Shown: in pieces, positions 48,570 to 62,115 of the stretch
Layout of the letters: each line of letters starts with the position of its first letter
How positions within the stretch are numbered: the stretch's first letter is position 1
Source of the DNA: Acanthornis magna
Lineage: Eukaryota; Chordata; Aves; Passeriformes; Acanthizidae
Length of the DNA stretch: 64,000 nucleotides
NCBI GenBank assembly: GCA_036785705.1
Contig: JAWUZG010000135.1
Location: 4,526,001-4,590,000 of the forward strand
Reading direction: 5' to 3'
Made by a program: the position numbers and the translations under genes
The notes under the pieces: model-generated
Seen by the model: the letters and a program-made list of their open reading frames with translations, nothing else
Database searches by the model: none
Told to the model about the DNA's origin: nothing

Positions 48570-51500
48570 TTATTCTCTGGAAGTGGGTACATCTGTGTCT
48601 TGAACAACAAAAATCATGCTCTTTCTGACTCCACTTCCTTGACACCTGCAAGCAAATGAAATATGTGCTAAAATGTCCAGTTATATGAAAATTGGTTTGG
48701 AAAGGGCAGCTAGAGTAAAATCTAAAATGAAGGCAGGAAAATAACAGAAATCATAAATAACAGGAAGTCATGACAGGGGCATAATCTTTTCCAGCCTTAA
48801 TGATTTTATTATTTTATGAGATGTGGTAATACTATGTAAAAATAAGGCTCTCTGTAGAGTTGCCCAAAATAATATCTAGTAATCATTTGAGACATCCTAT
48901 GTGGAATGGGTTGGTAAGTTGCAGACCTTACAGTGGTGCTGTAGCCTCGGGAGTGCTGGATTTCAGGGCGAATAAGCACAGGCAAAGCACATTGCATGCC
49001 TGTGGGCAGTAGAAACAAATGCTTCTTAGAGGTCACAAAGCTTCACAAAGAATCAATCTGTAGATACACATGTGCATGTGCCATGCATGTGCCAAGATAC
49101 ACTTTGTGATAGAACACTGATAGTGCAGGGCAGTAATGAGGGGCAGCACTGTAGGATTTAATTTGTTTATATTTTATTTTACAACCAAGTTTGATGTAGA
49201 TGCATACTTGAATTTCTTAGGACCTGGAAGATTCTTCAGCCTGTGAAACCACATGATGAGAAGGTGTTTTCCCTGCCAGGCAGGGCAGGTCTGGCTTCAG
49301 ACATCTCAGAAGAACATCCTGGTTTGGTCTCTTTGCTGCTTCTGTCTCCTTCTGCTCTGTCTTCTTCCACAATGCATAGTGTGTTATGCTATGTCCTGTT
49401 GAGGAGCTAAACCATGTCCATTTAACAGTCACTGGGCATTGCCTGTTTGTCAAATGTTTTAATCTGTGAACCAAATACGTGGAATGTGCAGTTAGCTTGC
49501 AGGAGTAGGTAGTCATAGGGGTTTACATGGGCTGATTGAGTGGGGTTTTCGCCTTAGTTTTGCGGATGCTGTTGTATCATACCATGCTGCTTGTTTTCCA
49601 AAATTAAGCAGTATTTTAAGAAAAGAAAGGAAAGAAGCTTCCAGAAGAGTTTGATTTAAAATTACTTCAAGAATCCTGAACTATTAGCCATTTCATATGG
49701 AGCAATGCTAATGTTGTGCAATATGCATTAAAAGGGGAGGGGAAGAATGAAATGCTTTCAAACAAATGACTAATGTGCACATTAGGACAAGTCTTCTTGC
49801 ATCTTAGGCATTTTCACTTCTTACATTGTTATGACTACAAGTTCTACATTTATTTACCACATAAAACTTTCATCTTTAGGGAATGAAAGATTTCCATATT
49901 AGCACAGCAGAAATTTCCTCAAAACTGTTATGATTTTTACTTACTAATTAGGAAAATATTTTTGATCCTATGGATTGAAGAGAGACCAGGAGGTTTTCCA
50001 TCTAACTAACTAGCTGTTATGCAACATGTGTGTTAAAATATAAATAGTCTTTATATCTCTCTAGTAATTTATTTGATACACAAGTATGAGTGTTATTACC
50101 TCATGTGCATGTAACGAAGAGTGTCTCATGTTTTCTTGAATTCTACATGTCCATGAAGTAGAGACACCTTTTTAGTAGAGCTACTGATTTTCATCAGCTA
50201 TTCATAACAAAAATACAAACTGATTTTGTTTTTAATATGGAATAGTGATATTTCAGTTTATTTTTAAAATTTTTTAAAAATTAATTTTGAACAAACAGGA
50301 TTTTCCCTGTTCTGAACAGTAAAAACCAAAATCTGAAAGTCATTTAATAGAAGGCATTCTCACACTGGTAGGAATGCATGATAAAATGATGTTACAGAAG
50401 AGTTTGTAAGAAGATGTAAAATTATATGGATAAGTAGAATATCATGGCAGCTAAGAGTACCAATTTATATTATAGATTCTCCTGTGTTGAAACAGTAGCA
50501 CAAGTTATTTTCATTCATTGCAAAATGAAAAGCCCACTCCCTAAGACAGAAATTCTTTTAAAGTTGCTCTGTGTGTTAAAGAGAATGTTGCAGTAGTGAC
50601 CCCCTGAGTGCCACATGGGTCATCCTGAGCTCTCCCAGGGGATGCCCAACTCCAGCATGAAAACAGAGTCCCTGCCTTTGCATGTGTTTAGCTGAAGAGC
50701 TTCACCACAAAGGCAAAGCTCTTCAGGTCAGTTCTGGTTGTTTTCAAGGCACTTGGAGAATCCTTCAGTCCCTGTTCTTACCTAGTGGCGCTGGGGAGAA
50801 AGAGAGGGAAGACACTGTCTTGGTGCTGCTCCCTTGCTCTTCACTTCTTCCAAGGCACTGCTGCTCAGCACTTTGCCCTGGTACCTCCAGAGGTCCTACT
50901 TACTGGTGAAGAGGGTCAGCAGTGCTATTTGCTGTAAGCTTCGCAGTATTTTTTTCTTTTTTTAAAATGAGTAAATAATGTATAGCATCACCACCAGTGT
51001 TGTTCTAGCTTTTGTTGATCTCTGTATCTGATCTTCACCAGGCTGGGACATTTTGTGGGGAGGCAGAGAATGACACAAAAATGTTCTAGCAGTAGATGGT
51101 GAGCAAAGTCTGTAGCATGAAGCCATCTGTGGCTTCTCTCTTGTGGTGGCACGATAGATCTGTTAAGGAGACTTTTGGAGGACTAGGAAGCTAGAATGGA
51201 TTTTAATGATTTATTTTCTTTGAATTGAGGTACTTGGCATTTGATGGTTTATGCAATAATGAACAAAATTTTAATATGTTGCAGGTTGTTGTCTGACACT
51301 TTCCCAGGATAGATTGCATGTCAGGCCTTTTATACTGTAAATATTTAGGAATAGCAGTGTTTGAAAATAGAGGCTTGGCTATTCTGCTAGCTTCACAGAA
51401 GTTTTCTTGCTTAAAGCAAGTGTATCAAAGGATGATAATTAGTGCAACAGAAAAGAGAGTAAATATTTCAGTGTTAGGTGTTTGAGTACTATTGTTTTGT

Positions 51501-54500
51501 GTTGGTCTTCTTTGAAAAAAACTTCATTTGGTGAAACTGGAGGACAAAGTGCAGTGGGCAGTGAGTTGAGTGCTTTGCAGGGTACATCACTCAGAAGGAA
51601 GAGGGCACCTGGGCTGCCTCACAAAGCTGGAGGAGACAGGTGCTGACTTGACCTTTGGTGATTCCTTCTTAGTGCTCTTGGGTTGTTTTTGGTTTTCCGG
51701 GTGTGCTGCCAGGAAGACTCGAGAATGGACTTTGCACTGTCTCCATAAGAGAAACACTGTGCCTCTCCCACCTCTCAGTGACATTGTACTACCTCATTTT
51801 TAGCAGCTTACTAAAGCAGAGGTTTAGCCTCATCCTGGCATGCCAAAGATCCCTTCTACTCTGTGATGTCTGTAAGAGACAGAGTTGGTCAAACACTTTG
51901 TGTGACCGAAACAAAGTTCTTGTGCTGCAACAACAGAGTGAGTCAAAATCTGTGTGTGGAAACTGTAATTCTCTCCCTTCCACTGGAGAGGTCATGTGGT
52001 TTTGAAGGTGCCTGCTCAGAAACCAATGTGACAGGTCCAAACCTAGTAAACCAGTGATGGTCTTTTTCACAAGATGTTTGCAATTTGGGGTAATTTTTTG
52101 TTACACGTATTTCTAATCAGGCTTTACAAACAAAAGAATTTGAATTTACAAGCCTTTATTCTTTCATTCAATCTTCTTAGTTTAAGTTGATTTTGACCTA
52201 TTCCAACTCTATTAATGATAAAATTGAAGAGGTGTTTTTGGCTACTGTTCATAAATATACAATGATCTACAGTGTTTTCTACTGAATAGAATTTGAATTT
52301 AAAATACCTAAAAGATTAGTATTGGAGTCACGTAATCTTATCTCAAATATCCCTTTCTTTAATATGGGAGCTGGTTTCAACTTTTCTAATACTTAACCCT
52401 TTTGCCTTGTAAATAATGCATATGCACTATGTGACTATTAAGAATTTAGTCTATTGTCTCTTATTTTTCTAATTTATATGATCTTCCTGATATGAAATGA
52501 AGAAGATTCTGGACATATTCCCCCAGGACAGGAAAACTGTTAGTAGAACTCAATACTCTCTCCTACAGAAATTTGAATATATTTTGAATGCATTAAAATT
52601 GATCTTAAAAGGCAGCATTCTTTGTGGAAAGGTATCACTGTGCATTTGCAACAAGTTAAAAAAGTATTATTTATGTTCTAGAAGTTTGCTGTTAGCTTTC
52701 AACAGTCTTAAAACTCAGAAAATTACTTTCAGGAGTCATTCTGCAGTGTGTTAGGATATCAATATAGCTCAGGTTTTACTTGTTGCAAATATGATTCTTG
52801 ATATCACTTTGCAAGCAAATGCACTGTGCCCAGGGCTACAGCATCCACTGAAAAATGCCTTCCTGGAGACTGCAAGGACACAGATGCAGTCTGGGCTGAT
52901 TTCCAAGCTACTGTGTCTGAAAATTCACCACATCACCTCTGCCAGCTCCTCTGTTTTTTGAAGGGATGAACTGAGGGGCACTGGGCATCTCACAATTGTG
53001 TATGGTGTTCTGCAGGTAGTTTTTTCAAAAGTGTAAAATTTTTGAAGTAAGGAAATCCTCCCTTGAGGCTCAGGCTGGCATACCATTTATGTACAAGTAA
53101 ATAATGTGCAGCCTTTTCAAAGGCAACACAAATCGTGAGTAAAAAAATTACCTATCTGTGTGAAGATTGATAGAGTAGGCATCGAATTTTGTTCTGTAAA
53201 AATGCCAATAAAGATGGAAGGTGAGTCAAGCTGCTTTATACACCACCCCAAAAAAAAAAAACAAAACAGTTAAATAGACCTAAATGAAACCCTAAACTGC
53301 TCTAGGTGTATTAATATAAAATGGTGAAGTCATACAAATGGAGCAACATATCTGAGACAAGACTGTGTATAATAGTAGTTTCCTGAATAAAATAGCAATA
53401 ATGCCAGATTCTTATAGACCGTTATTCACAATCTAGAAGATAACTTTCTAAATATTTTTAGTTTACAGCATATAAATAAATCAAAGAGTAAAATAATTGT
53501 ATGTCAGACCATATGCTATCAAAGTATTTTACTGTGTAAGGGGCCTTAGAGATCCTGTATCACTTAATCATTTCATAAATATAGGTTTTCATTGAATATG
53601 AAATGTATGCACAGTAAAGGCGAGTAATATGAATAGTACCAAAGTGACACATCCTGCAGTAGTAAATAATCCAGATAACTAAATTGATATACTCAGGGAT
53701 ACTTAACTGGCACATTTTGAGTTGTATTGAACAGTTACATGTATGGCAGTGTAGTATATCTCTTATTAGAGGTGGACTTTGTCTCCGTTTCCACCAGTTA
53801 CAATTTATTAAGTTGAAGAGTGACTACTTCTAAACTCAGCTAATTAATTATTAGCTTAATACTTGGCAGTGTTGTTACTTTGCAACAGGCTCTAAATCCA
53901 AGTTATTTATGATGGTAGTTCAGGCACTGCAAGGGATCAGTTTTCATGAGCTCTGAGTTACTGGGGTTTGTGGATCAGCACACACTCAGTCATGTACTCA
54001 GTAAGAAGAAAGGAAAGCGGAGCAGAGATGAGGAAATAATTGTGAAAGAATGTGGTTCCCACCATGGTGCAATGGCAGCAGGAATTGTATCAGGCACACA
54101 AAATTAGCATCTTCATTTTTAGAGGCAAAATCCTATTTTACAATCACAATTACTTTCAGCAGGGGCGTGAATGTGCATGAATTTATGGTTGGATCAGGAG
54201 TCCCACATGCCATGCAATCCTAGGCTCTTTAATTGGGACTTGCACAGAGAAATCGGAGCATCTGTGCTAAATTTTACTGACATTATGCTATCAGGAAACC
54301 CAAGCATCTGATTTAGTGCCATAACTTTAGGAACTGAACCCCTCCTTCCTATATATAGCCAAAAATCTGAACAGACAATCTACACATACGGTGCCACATC
54401 TTGATTCTGCCTTAATTTAATGAAATGGTGCATTTAGAATTAAGTGATGGCAGAGTTTGGCCCATCATTTAGCCAGTGTTGTTATGAGTAATGGAAGGTG

Positions 54501-56450
54501 GCAATTAAAAGCCTGTCCTGCAGGGGAATTTTGGGTTTCATGTGAAAGATGCTGGGAGGAGGAAGCTGTGGGGCTGGGGGAGGGCACACAGGCTGCTTCC
54601 AGCTGGTGTGAAGGGCTGATCTGCTGTGCATTCATTGCCCCTTGGTTTTGTCACAAGCAAACTTGTTCAAATAGGTTTTCAAAGAAAACCAGAAAATGGG
54701 TCTGTCTTAAGCTCCAGTGTTTCTATCCTCTGAAACTCTCCTTTCTTTTTCATCACCTTCCTTCAGAGGTGAGCCATAATTAAGCTAAAAATAACAAAGC
54801 TGCTTCAGATTTTATCTCCTCTGGTGTCTCACTGCACCTGAGAGGTTAAAGCATTTATTTTACAAAAGAAACCCACATACAGAAAATTTTGGTTTTGTTT
54901 TGATGTTATGTGTACTGATGATCATGAATGAACATATTTTATGAGTATTAAATATTGCAGGCTAGGTTCAACCATAATAATTGGTAAGTTTCCTGGAATT
55001 GCATGAATATATAATGAATTTTTATTAGACTTAATAAAAAAATTGAAGGAAATTTTATGCATAGATATGTATCCAGAATTTTATTAAAAATGTAAATGCA
55101 TTATAAAGCAGTAAAAGACAATAATGTCTACCAAAAATATATATTACAATATTTTGTTTTGGTTAGTGTTAATTTGTGTCAAATTCAAGCAATTGATAAT
55201 TCTGTTTTTTTCTCTTTTTTTATTGAAGCTGATTGTGGGTGGACTTACTCTTGGGACATGAGTACCTGTCCAGGATAGCTCTGGGGGATGTTTCGCTATC
55301 AAGTCCCTCAGTTGCATTCCTAAATTCAGGTGAGGATGAATCTGTCTTCTGTCTTGTCTTTCCTTTTCGTCTTGAGTAAGTCTTGCTGCAAGTGAATGTG
55401 TTAAAATAGAGTAAAAGAGGAGGCATGAAACTGATTTTTATCCCCAGGCTGTAGTCACATGTCACAGATCAAGCTTATAAGAAACTGTGGGCTGCAGTAT
55501 GGCAGGGAGCAGACACTGCTGTGGCTCCTGTAGGTTCTGTTCCTATGGGGGAAATGATCAGGCTTGGTCCTTCAGCCTGTCTCAGAGAGGAGTTCTGTGT
55601 GTCATTGCGCTCACACATTGTACAGAGCCCTGTCCTTAGGTCAGGACATCATTTTAACGTGAACTCTTTGATTTCTTACACAAAAAATTTAGGAGCCGTG
55701 CGATCGGTATTTGCGTAATCTAGGTTTTATATTTCAAATAAGAAAATGTTTGATGGATGTGACCAAAAGGCAGCTTTAGCCAGTCTTGCCATCTGAGCGC
55801 CCCTCAGCCCCACCGCTGTTTGGCTGCAAAACACATGTCACAGAGTATGGTCGTGTCCAGTGAGCCCATGCCCTGGGCTCCCCAGAACTGGAGAATGGAA
55901 ATGACAGATTCCTGTTAGGGCCAGGTCCAGTTTGGTTTTTGCATTCAACCAAGTTTGTAGCAGACACAGAATATTCCTGTCATATATCCTGTTCCTTCTA
56001 TCCCCCTCCATGTCTCCTTTCCCAAGACCATAGAGTGGAATAGAAGATACGTTGATTTCTTGTTCTTGCTCTGTAAAAGAAGTAAAGCCCAGCAGCTTAA
56101 CAGGCTTCAACTGTCTGAAGCTACTGCACACATCTTTAGTGTCAGCATTTTATTTTTGCAAACAAAAACAAAGTCTAAAAAAACCCCATGTGATTTTGAA
56201 GCATTAAAAATGCCTTTTTCTTTCCCCTTTTAAAACAAAGCATTAAATAAAATAAAAAGAGATTCCAAACCCGAATGTCCTGCTGCTTTTAGAAAATTCA
56301 TCTCAAAATCCCTTTGAGTGTAACGAATTAATAGAGCATGTAGCTGTTTAAACTTAAGGTGGGGATACAGATGCCTTAAATCACAGAAACTAAAGACAGA
56401 GCAGACTTTACAGTATTTAAACTTCTGCATGTAAAATTATGCCATTGTTG

Positions 56451-56512
56451 CTTGTAAATATGCCAAAAGCCTCCTGTAGTGTCTTGTAAATATGCTAAGA
56501 ATCCCCTGTAGT
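56451..56512. repeat. Two-copy imperfect 32-bp tandem duplication
   Basis: The unit cttgtaaatatgccaaaagc...cctgtagt is repeated after 32 bases as cttgtaaatatgctaagaat...cctgtagt, with a few substitutions. Confidence 0.85.
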
Positions 56513-59500
56513 TAATTCTCCCACTACTGTTATAAATGAGAGCAAAGAAAATGTATTTCTTACATTATAGCCTCATTTCCCAGGTGTAAATCTGCTGTTT
56601 TGTTTGGCATTACCAGCTCTGCTCCTTGACTGACAGATTTCAAAGTTTGCCATAATTGTGAGCTGTGCTCTCATTCACTGTGCTTTAGAATCAGCAGGGA
56701 GTGGTACTCTGTGCTGTTTTCTCAAAGAAAGGGCATTACAGTGGCAGCGTCTAGTAAATCCTGAAAGCGTCCCCCCCTCTCTTGGTATCTTTCAAATTCC
56801 TGTAATAGCACCATTTCCATTACAGCATCATAGTCTGAGCTGTAGTAATTTTAATTGTCTTAGAACTCCCATTATAAACCGGAGTTTCTCTGTGTTATGG
56901 AAGAAATGGTGTAAGTAGGCCTGACACACTGTCTATCAAATGCTATTCTGTGCTTGCTTCCTAATATTCATTCCAGGAGCAAAACAGTACAGGTAGAAAA
57001 TGAGAAAAACTCCAGGAAATCCTGGTTAGCTACAGTGAAAGAGGGGCTGGCATACAAGTGCTGCACTGGAGAAAAGGTGCCAGGGCACCTTTCCATGGCC
57101 TGCCAAAGCATCACTCAGCGGCAAAGTCATGTAAGGTTTGAAGTCTGAGCAGTGCCATGGAGGGGCTGCTCACAGCACAAGGTGCTTTTCTTCAGGGGCT
57201 GCTTTTCTCCAGGGGTCTGCTCTGGTCCAGTCGAGAGTCCTGTCCTGGGTGCAGCAGCCTCGTGGACCTGGACAGATCCTGCTTGGGGTACCCTGATGCT
57301 ACATGGGCTATTCTGGGGGAGGGTCAGAACAAACATCATGAGCCTGAGCCAGCTCCTCAGTTTGCAAAACGAGATTGTGCTCCAGCAGCACAGACCACAG
57401 ACCTTTCTGGTCTCTCCCAGCAGGGACCAATTCACAGGACAGATACACAGTGATAAAATTGGTTTTCAACTTTGTGTTTCACTGAGATTTGGGACAGAGG
57501 CAGAAGTATTTAGGGTCAGTTTGGGGTTCAGAAAAAAATGAGTAAATATTGCATTTTCATTGTGCAAATCTGATTTTCCCATTGATTGCAGAGCCAGCTG
57601 TAAGGTACATCATTAAAATACTAATTCAGAAGTAATTTATGATGTACTAAAACTGGCATACCCCTATTGAGTAATGTACTGCAGTCAGTAGAATTTATCT
57701 GCAATGATGCCACGTTCTGAAGAGGGACACTGTTTGGTCAAATCTCTCTGTTTAGTCTTTAATCATTCTTCTTTTCTTCTTGAAAAATCTGCTGCAACTG
57801 TTGAGATTCAGTTTCCTGTATTTTCCTGACTGCTATCTGTTTGTTTCACTGTATGGTTGAAAATTTATTATTTTAGACAAAATGTATTATTTTATTGTCT
57901 TGTTTGGTGTGTAAGATCCTGAGTACTTGGACAGACCTCAGTACTATCATCCTAACATCCTGTAGGTTCTGCTAAAATAAGATCATATTTCTCTTATTAT
58001 GCTCTTTAATGTGAAAAGCATGGTTTACATGCCTATTTAAATACCCTCTTTCTGCTATTTATTATTTTATGTGCTGTTTTTCACCTTTCGGCACGAGCCA
58101 ATATAATTGCCTTTATGTACTTTCAGGTGAAGAATGATTTACTCACCAGGCAAAAAAAAAAGTTATTGGGTATAAATAACTTCTGAGTGTGTCCCAACAT
58201 TCTTGTATTTATTACAAGTTCAAGAGAGAGTGCAACCTAGTTTGAGAGCAATTCTTTGCAGAAAATAGATTGCAAAAAGTGCAGCATGTGTCTAGAGAGT
58301 TTTCAAAACCACAATTCTATTTGTGGTGCAAGGAACAAAGAACTGTGAAATACATGGTAAAACATAATGCACAGTGATTTTTACATACCAAAGGTGCTGA
58401 CACGTACTAAAAGACACATGTGCTAACAAAGACCTGAATGTTAAAGGTCTGTTTAAAAGCTGAATTAAATTCTGAATAGACTGGAAATACTCAGAAATAT
58501 ATTTTAAGGGTTTAAAACATGAGACATTATGTCTTTCTGCTTCCTTTTTCTTTTGTGTCAGCTGGGCTTTATTTGGTTTTTTTTTACCCTCTATTGGGTT
58601 CTGTCAGTTTTCTAGAAAGTACTTCTATAATGAGGTGTCTGTAGAAATTTTGCTAGCTTTATTTAACTCCTGTAACTGATTACCCAGACCTTGGTGCAGT
58701 ACATTATTTCACCACGGGTTAAGCTGTTATTGTCCAGCAGTCTCTACTCATACTTCTTCCTGCTTCTATATAACACCTCTGTCAAATGTTCTGCTTAATG
58801 TTTAGTGCAGTATGTTGGATGGCTTTGTAGTGTTTTCTCTCTAGAGCCTTAAACGTATCGCTAGAGAGGTGTCAGTATTGCAAAAATGAAATTTTGAATA
58901 GTTCATCTCATTTTGTCTGGAGTTTTGTTATAGCTTCAGTTCAGTCTGGTCTGCATGGGAAGTCCCAACTAATTTTTTTGGTATTTTTTCATTAGTTGAT
59001 AAAAGAAAACAACCAGACAGTAAACTTGGCAGAAATGATGATTTTTTTTAATTGGAGAATGGCTGGCTTTGAGGTTCATTTTTTCAGGACTAGTTAGAGA
59101 AAGTCCTTGAACTCCACAAACTTTATTCGTGTGTCACTGTACTAATTTCTGAACATGTTCTTCTACAGCTCTTCCCATTTCTTCCTATTTCTTCCTAATC
59201 TTGTCCCACTGGAAGTCACTTGAATCTCAAAACCATAGCAAAACCAGATTTTTCATCTGAATTGTGTTTCCCAAAATATGTGGAGTCTTGTGATTGAACA
59301 GTGCTAGTTAATAAAGATATTGTTGGGTTTAGAATCCAAAATCTTTGAAATTTGAAATATTTGAGCTTAGGTGCTTTCCAATGTATAAATATTGATTCTT
59401 AGTACACATTGGAACAGTCAAAAGTAAAGGTTGATGTTAAGAAAATGAATGAAGAACATTCCTTCCTTTTTATCATATCATTTCTGTTCATCTTCTTGTG

Positions 59501-61550
59501 ACTTTCAGGGTTATCACTGAAGCTTCTTTAAAATTTTGCAATTGCATAATGGTCTAAAAGTTGTGAATTACAAGGTGAAAAATGGAAAGACTTCAAAGTC
59601 TCTTGGCCCCTCCAGTGTATAAAGATACTTTTTGGTATCCTTAAAGATTAACTTACTTAATGATTATTTACAGTATGTGTTATGTTTCAATGAATCTCCA
59701 TCTTTCTGCTGGGATATTTTTATGGTCATTAATTTCAATACTGGATATTTTGTTTCAGTACCATCTAACTTGCTAATCTGTGCAATTGTGTACTGTAAAA
59801 TGGTGTCCTCCTGAACTTTGTATTTCCACTCTTTCTTCTGAATCCATCCACGTATTTTTTTCCTTCCTCTCTTCTGAATATCTCCATATTGATGTCAATC
59901 ACTATTGCAGTACCTTCCAGTACCGCTCTGAAGTGCATAAACTTGCTCTTAGACTAGCAGCTTTTCCTGGTGTCTTGGCACAGATCTGCTCAGGTGACAG
60001 TGCTGGTGAAAAGCAATTTAAACCAGCCCAGTGATTGTTGGCAGTCACTCTGCCATCTCTCTCCTCCACTTAACTAAATGTAAACATCATTCATTTTCCG
60101 GCTTCAAAAAGTTTATAATTTCTGTACCCTGCAAAGCTGCTATGTGTACCTGGGGGGATAAGCAGCCAGGAGAGATGTTCTGGACAATGATTTTATCCTA
60201 TCTGCATTGCTCTCTCTTTCCTTGCAGGTATCATACCAGTGTTCATACCATTCTTGAGTCCAGTGAGGAGTCAAGAATCACAGCCCACCCATAATTGTCC
60301 AAAGCTGTTTTTGGAAGTTTCCTGTCATACCTGGGGAAAAAATGCCTTTGCCTTTACCTGCTTGGGGTTAGTCCTGCCCACATACAGGGAGCAGGAGTGG
60401 TAGCTCCGTGTTGCTTTGGCCTTGGGATGCTTGTCTGTGCTAGCCTGAGCCTGATCTTGCTGACTGTGCTGCCTTTGGTAGCCCTTTCCATGGTAGTCTT
60501 ATATTTAGGAACTACCTTTTGTTTTGTCAGGCACTGGGTCCTGGGGTCATCTCTCATGCTCCTGTACCTGGTGAACAGGTGAGCAGGCTTTGAGGTCTGA
60601 GCTGGGGATGAGTGTGGAGTTCAAAGTCTCTTGGCCCATCTCTTGGCAGTATCTGAGGGCACTTACGTGTCCTCAAAGGGAGCTACTACTATGACTAATT
60701 ATTTACACTAAATAGCTCCCAAAATGTCCTAGATGTAGTATCAGCATACAAGAACAGCTTACTGAAATATTTCCATAGAATGACATTATATGATATATAT
60801 TTCCAAATCCAAAAAAGGTAGTGAGCAAGCTAAAGTTTAATAGTGCCTTTTCCATCTCTTTTCCTCCCTCAGTTTTCTCTTTGAAGGTTTTTACTATTTC
60901 TTTTGTAGACTGAATCTCTCTGTTCATTCAGAATAATTAAAACAATTTTTTCAGTCTTAAATGTTGGATATCAATTCTGGCCTGCTGCTATGATGATAGA
61001 AAACATGATATAAAGATTTTAATTGACAGTCTGAGCTGAATCACTATGCCTGCTAACTGTCAAGGACAACCTGTCCTGGTGATATTCCTGCAGGTTTGCC
61101 AGGTCCCTCAGCGATCCTGAGGAAACCATAGTAGCTCTGTCTGCCAAGTTTTTCTGTGTATTTCAGTGTAAAAGCGGTCAGGGTACTGAAGTCTGATTCT
61201 ATTTTTGGTTTGATTTTTATTTTCTCACTTCTCACAAATCAATTAGCCTTATTTTTAACGTAGATTTCTTTGCTTTATGTGTCTCTGCATCCACAGAAGA
61301 AAAAAAAGTAGTAAATAATTTTTATTTCATTGCATTATTTGATTTTCCATTTTTGGTGCTATGCCCAGGCCCTGATACTTTCGGAGGTGGCTACATGAAC
61401 CGCTTCAGGTCTTGCTTGTGCTGACACTTTGGGCTCTTGACTTAACTTTCTCCATGGTTTCCCCATGCTTTCTCCCTTCTCTGGGAATTCCACCAAGAGA
61501 GTATTTAGATGTGAAGTGGATCATTCCTTATCTTCCATTCATTCACTCTT

Positions 61551-61636
61551 AGAATCATAGAAGCACTAAGGTTGGAAAAGACCTCCAAGATTATTGAGTC
61601 CAACCTTTGGTTGAACGTCACCGTATCAACTAAACC
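61551..61636 (-). mobile_element. CR1 LINE 3' end, reverse orientation
   Basis: The + strand text agaatcatagaagcactaag, then gttggaaaagacctccaaga and gagtccaacctttggttga, ending near aactaaaccatag, is the reverse complement of a CR1 3' terminus. Only the last 80-90 bp of the element is present. Confidence 0.85.
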
Positions 61637-61817
61637 ATAGCACAGCAGAGTGGGTCTTGTGAGCAAAGTGGGGATTGGTGATCATCTTGGCCACAGCAGC
61701 CATGAAGCGATTGAGTTTATAATCTCTGGTGATCGGAGGAAAAGTGCCAGCAAAATCCATACTCGACATGAGGAGAGGACACTTCAGGATGTTCAGGGAA
61801 TTAGTGAATAAGGCCAC
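61626..61817 (-). pseudogene. Unidentified protein-like fragment, possible pseudogene
   Basis: A 63-codon minus-strand open frame contains SLNILKCPLLMSSMDFAG and then PPITRDYKLNRFMAAVAKM and ITNPHFAHKTHSAV. The amino-acid mix looks like a real folded protein rather than random translation of AT-rich DNA, and the codon third positions vary naturally. Its C-terminal edge runs straight into a CR1 tail (61551-61636), and another CR1 piece starts just beyond its other edge. I do not recognise the family. It may be an exon-derived fragment, a processed pseudogene or part of a retroelement. Confidence 0.3.
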
Positions 61818-61835
61818 CTAGGAAAATTTTTTTGC

Positions 61836-62115
61836 AGGTGTTGGGGTCCATCAGTGCTGATCACCTTTAAAACATCACCTCTTATGGGCACAGGAACAGG
61901 CAATTCCCAAATGTCAGAAGTCAAGCAGGTGAGGAAGATGTCTGTCTTGGCTGAACAGGAAACCTTTCTAGGAAATAAGGTAAAAAAGGAAGGTGTATGG
62001 CATGAAGCTGTGTCAGGAGAGGTTTATGCTGGATATTAGAAAAAGGTTCTTCATCCAGAGGGTGTTTGGACCCCCAGCCTGTGGCACTGCCTGCCAGTCA
62101 GGCTCTGGGCAGTGC
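61836..62115 (+). mobile_element. CR1 LINE fragment with internal deletion
   Basis: The first part (gggcacaggaacaggcaatt, gtcagaagtcaagcaggtga, ttggctgaacaggaaacctt, then aaaaaggaaggtgtatgg) matches the CR1 ORF2 segment between endonuclease and reverse transcriptase. The text then jumps to CR1 3' sequence: catgaagctgtgtcaggaga, ctggatattagaaaaaggtt and cttcatccagagggtg. The jump implies a large internal deletion, or two joined copies. Confidence 0.75.

Larger units (their letters stand above)
46836..61550. other. Gene-poor region, mostly unique sequence
   Basis: No supported gene. Recognised items are the GGAA array at 48448-48547, a two-copy 32-bp duplication at 56451-56512 and an 18-base word shared by 59592-59609 and 60620-60637. 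Blocks at about 47030-47350 and 54150-54330 are TAAT-rich, free of recognised repeats and look like enhancer-type conserved DNA. A 129-codon open frame at 57152-57541 has no recognisable domain. Confidence 0.6.

Noticed and set aside
48365..48651. Poly-KEGR and poly-PSFL open frames
   Set aside because: They are translations of the GGAA array.
60295..60582. Hydrophobic 95-codon open frame that looks like membrane segments
   Set aside because: T-rich DNA naturally encodes Leu/Phe/Val runs; there is no homology or splice context.
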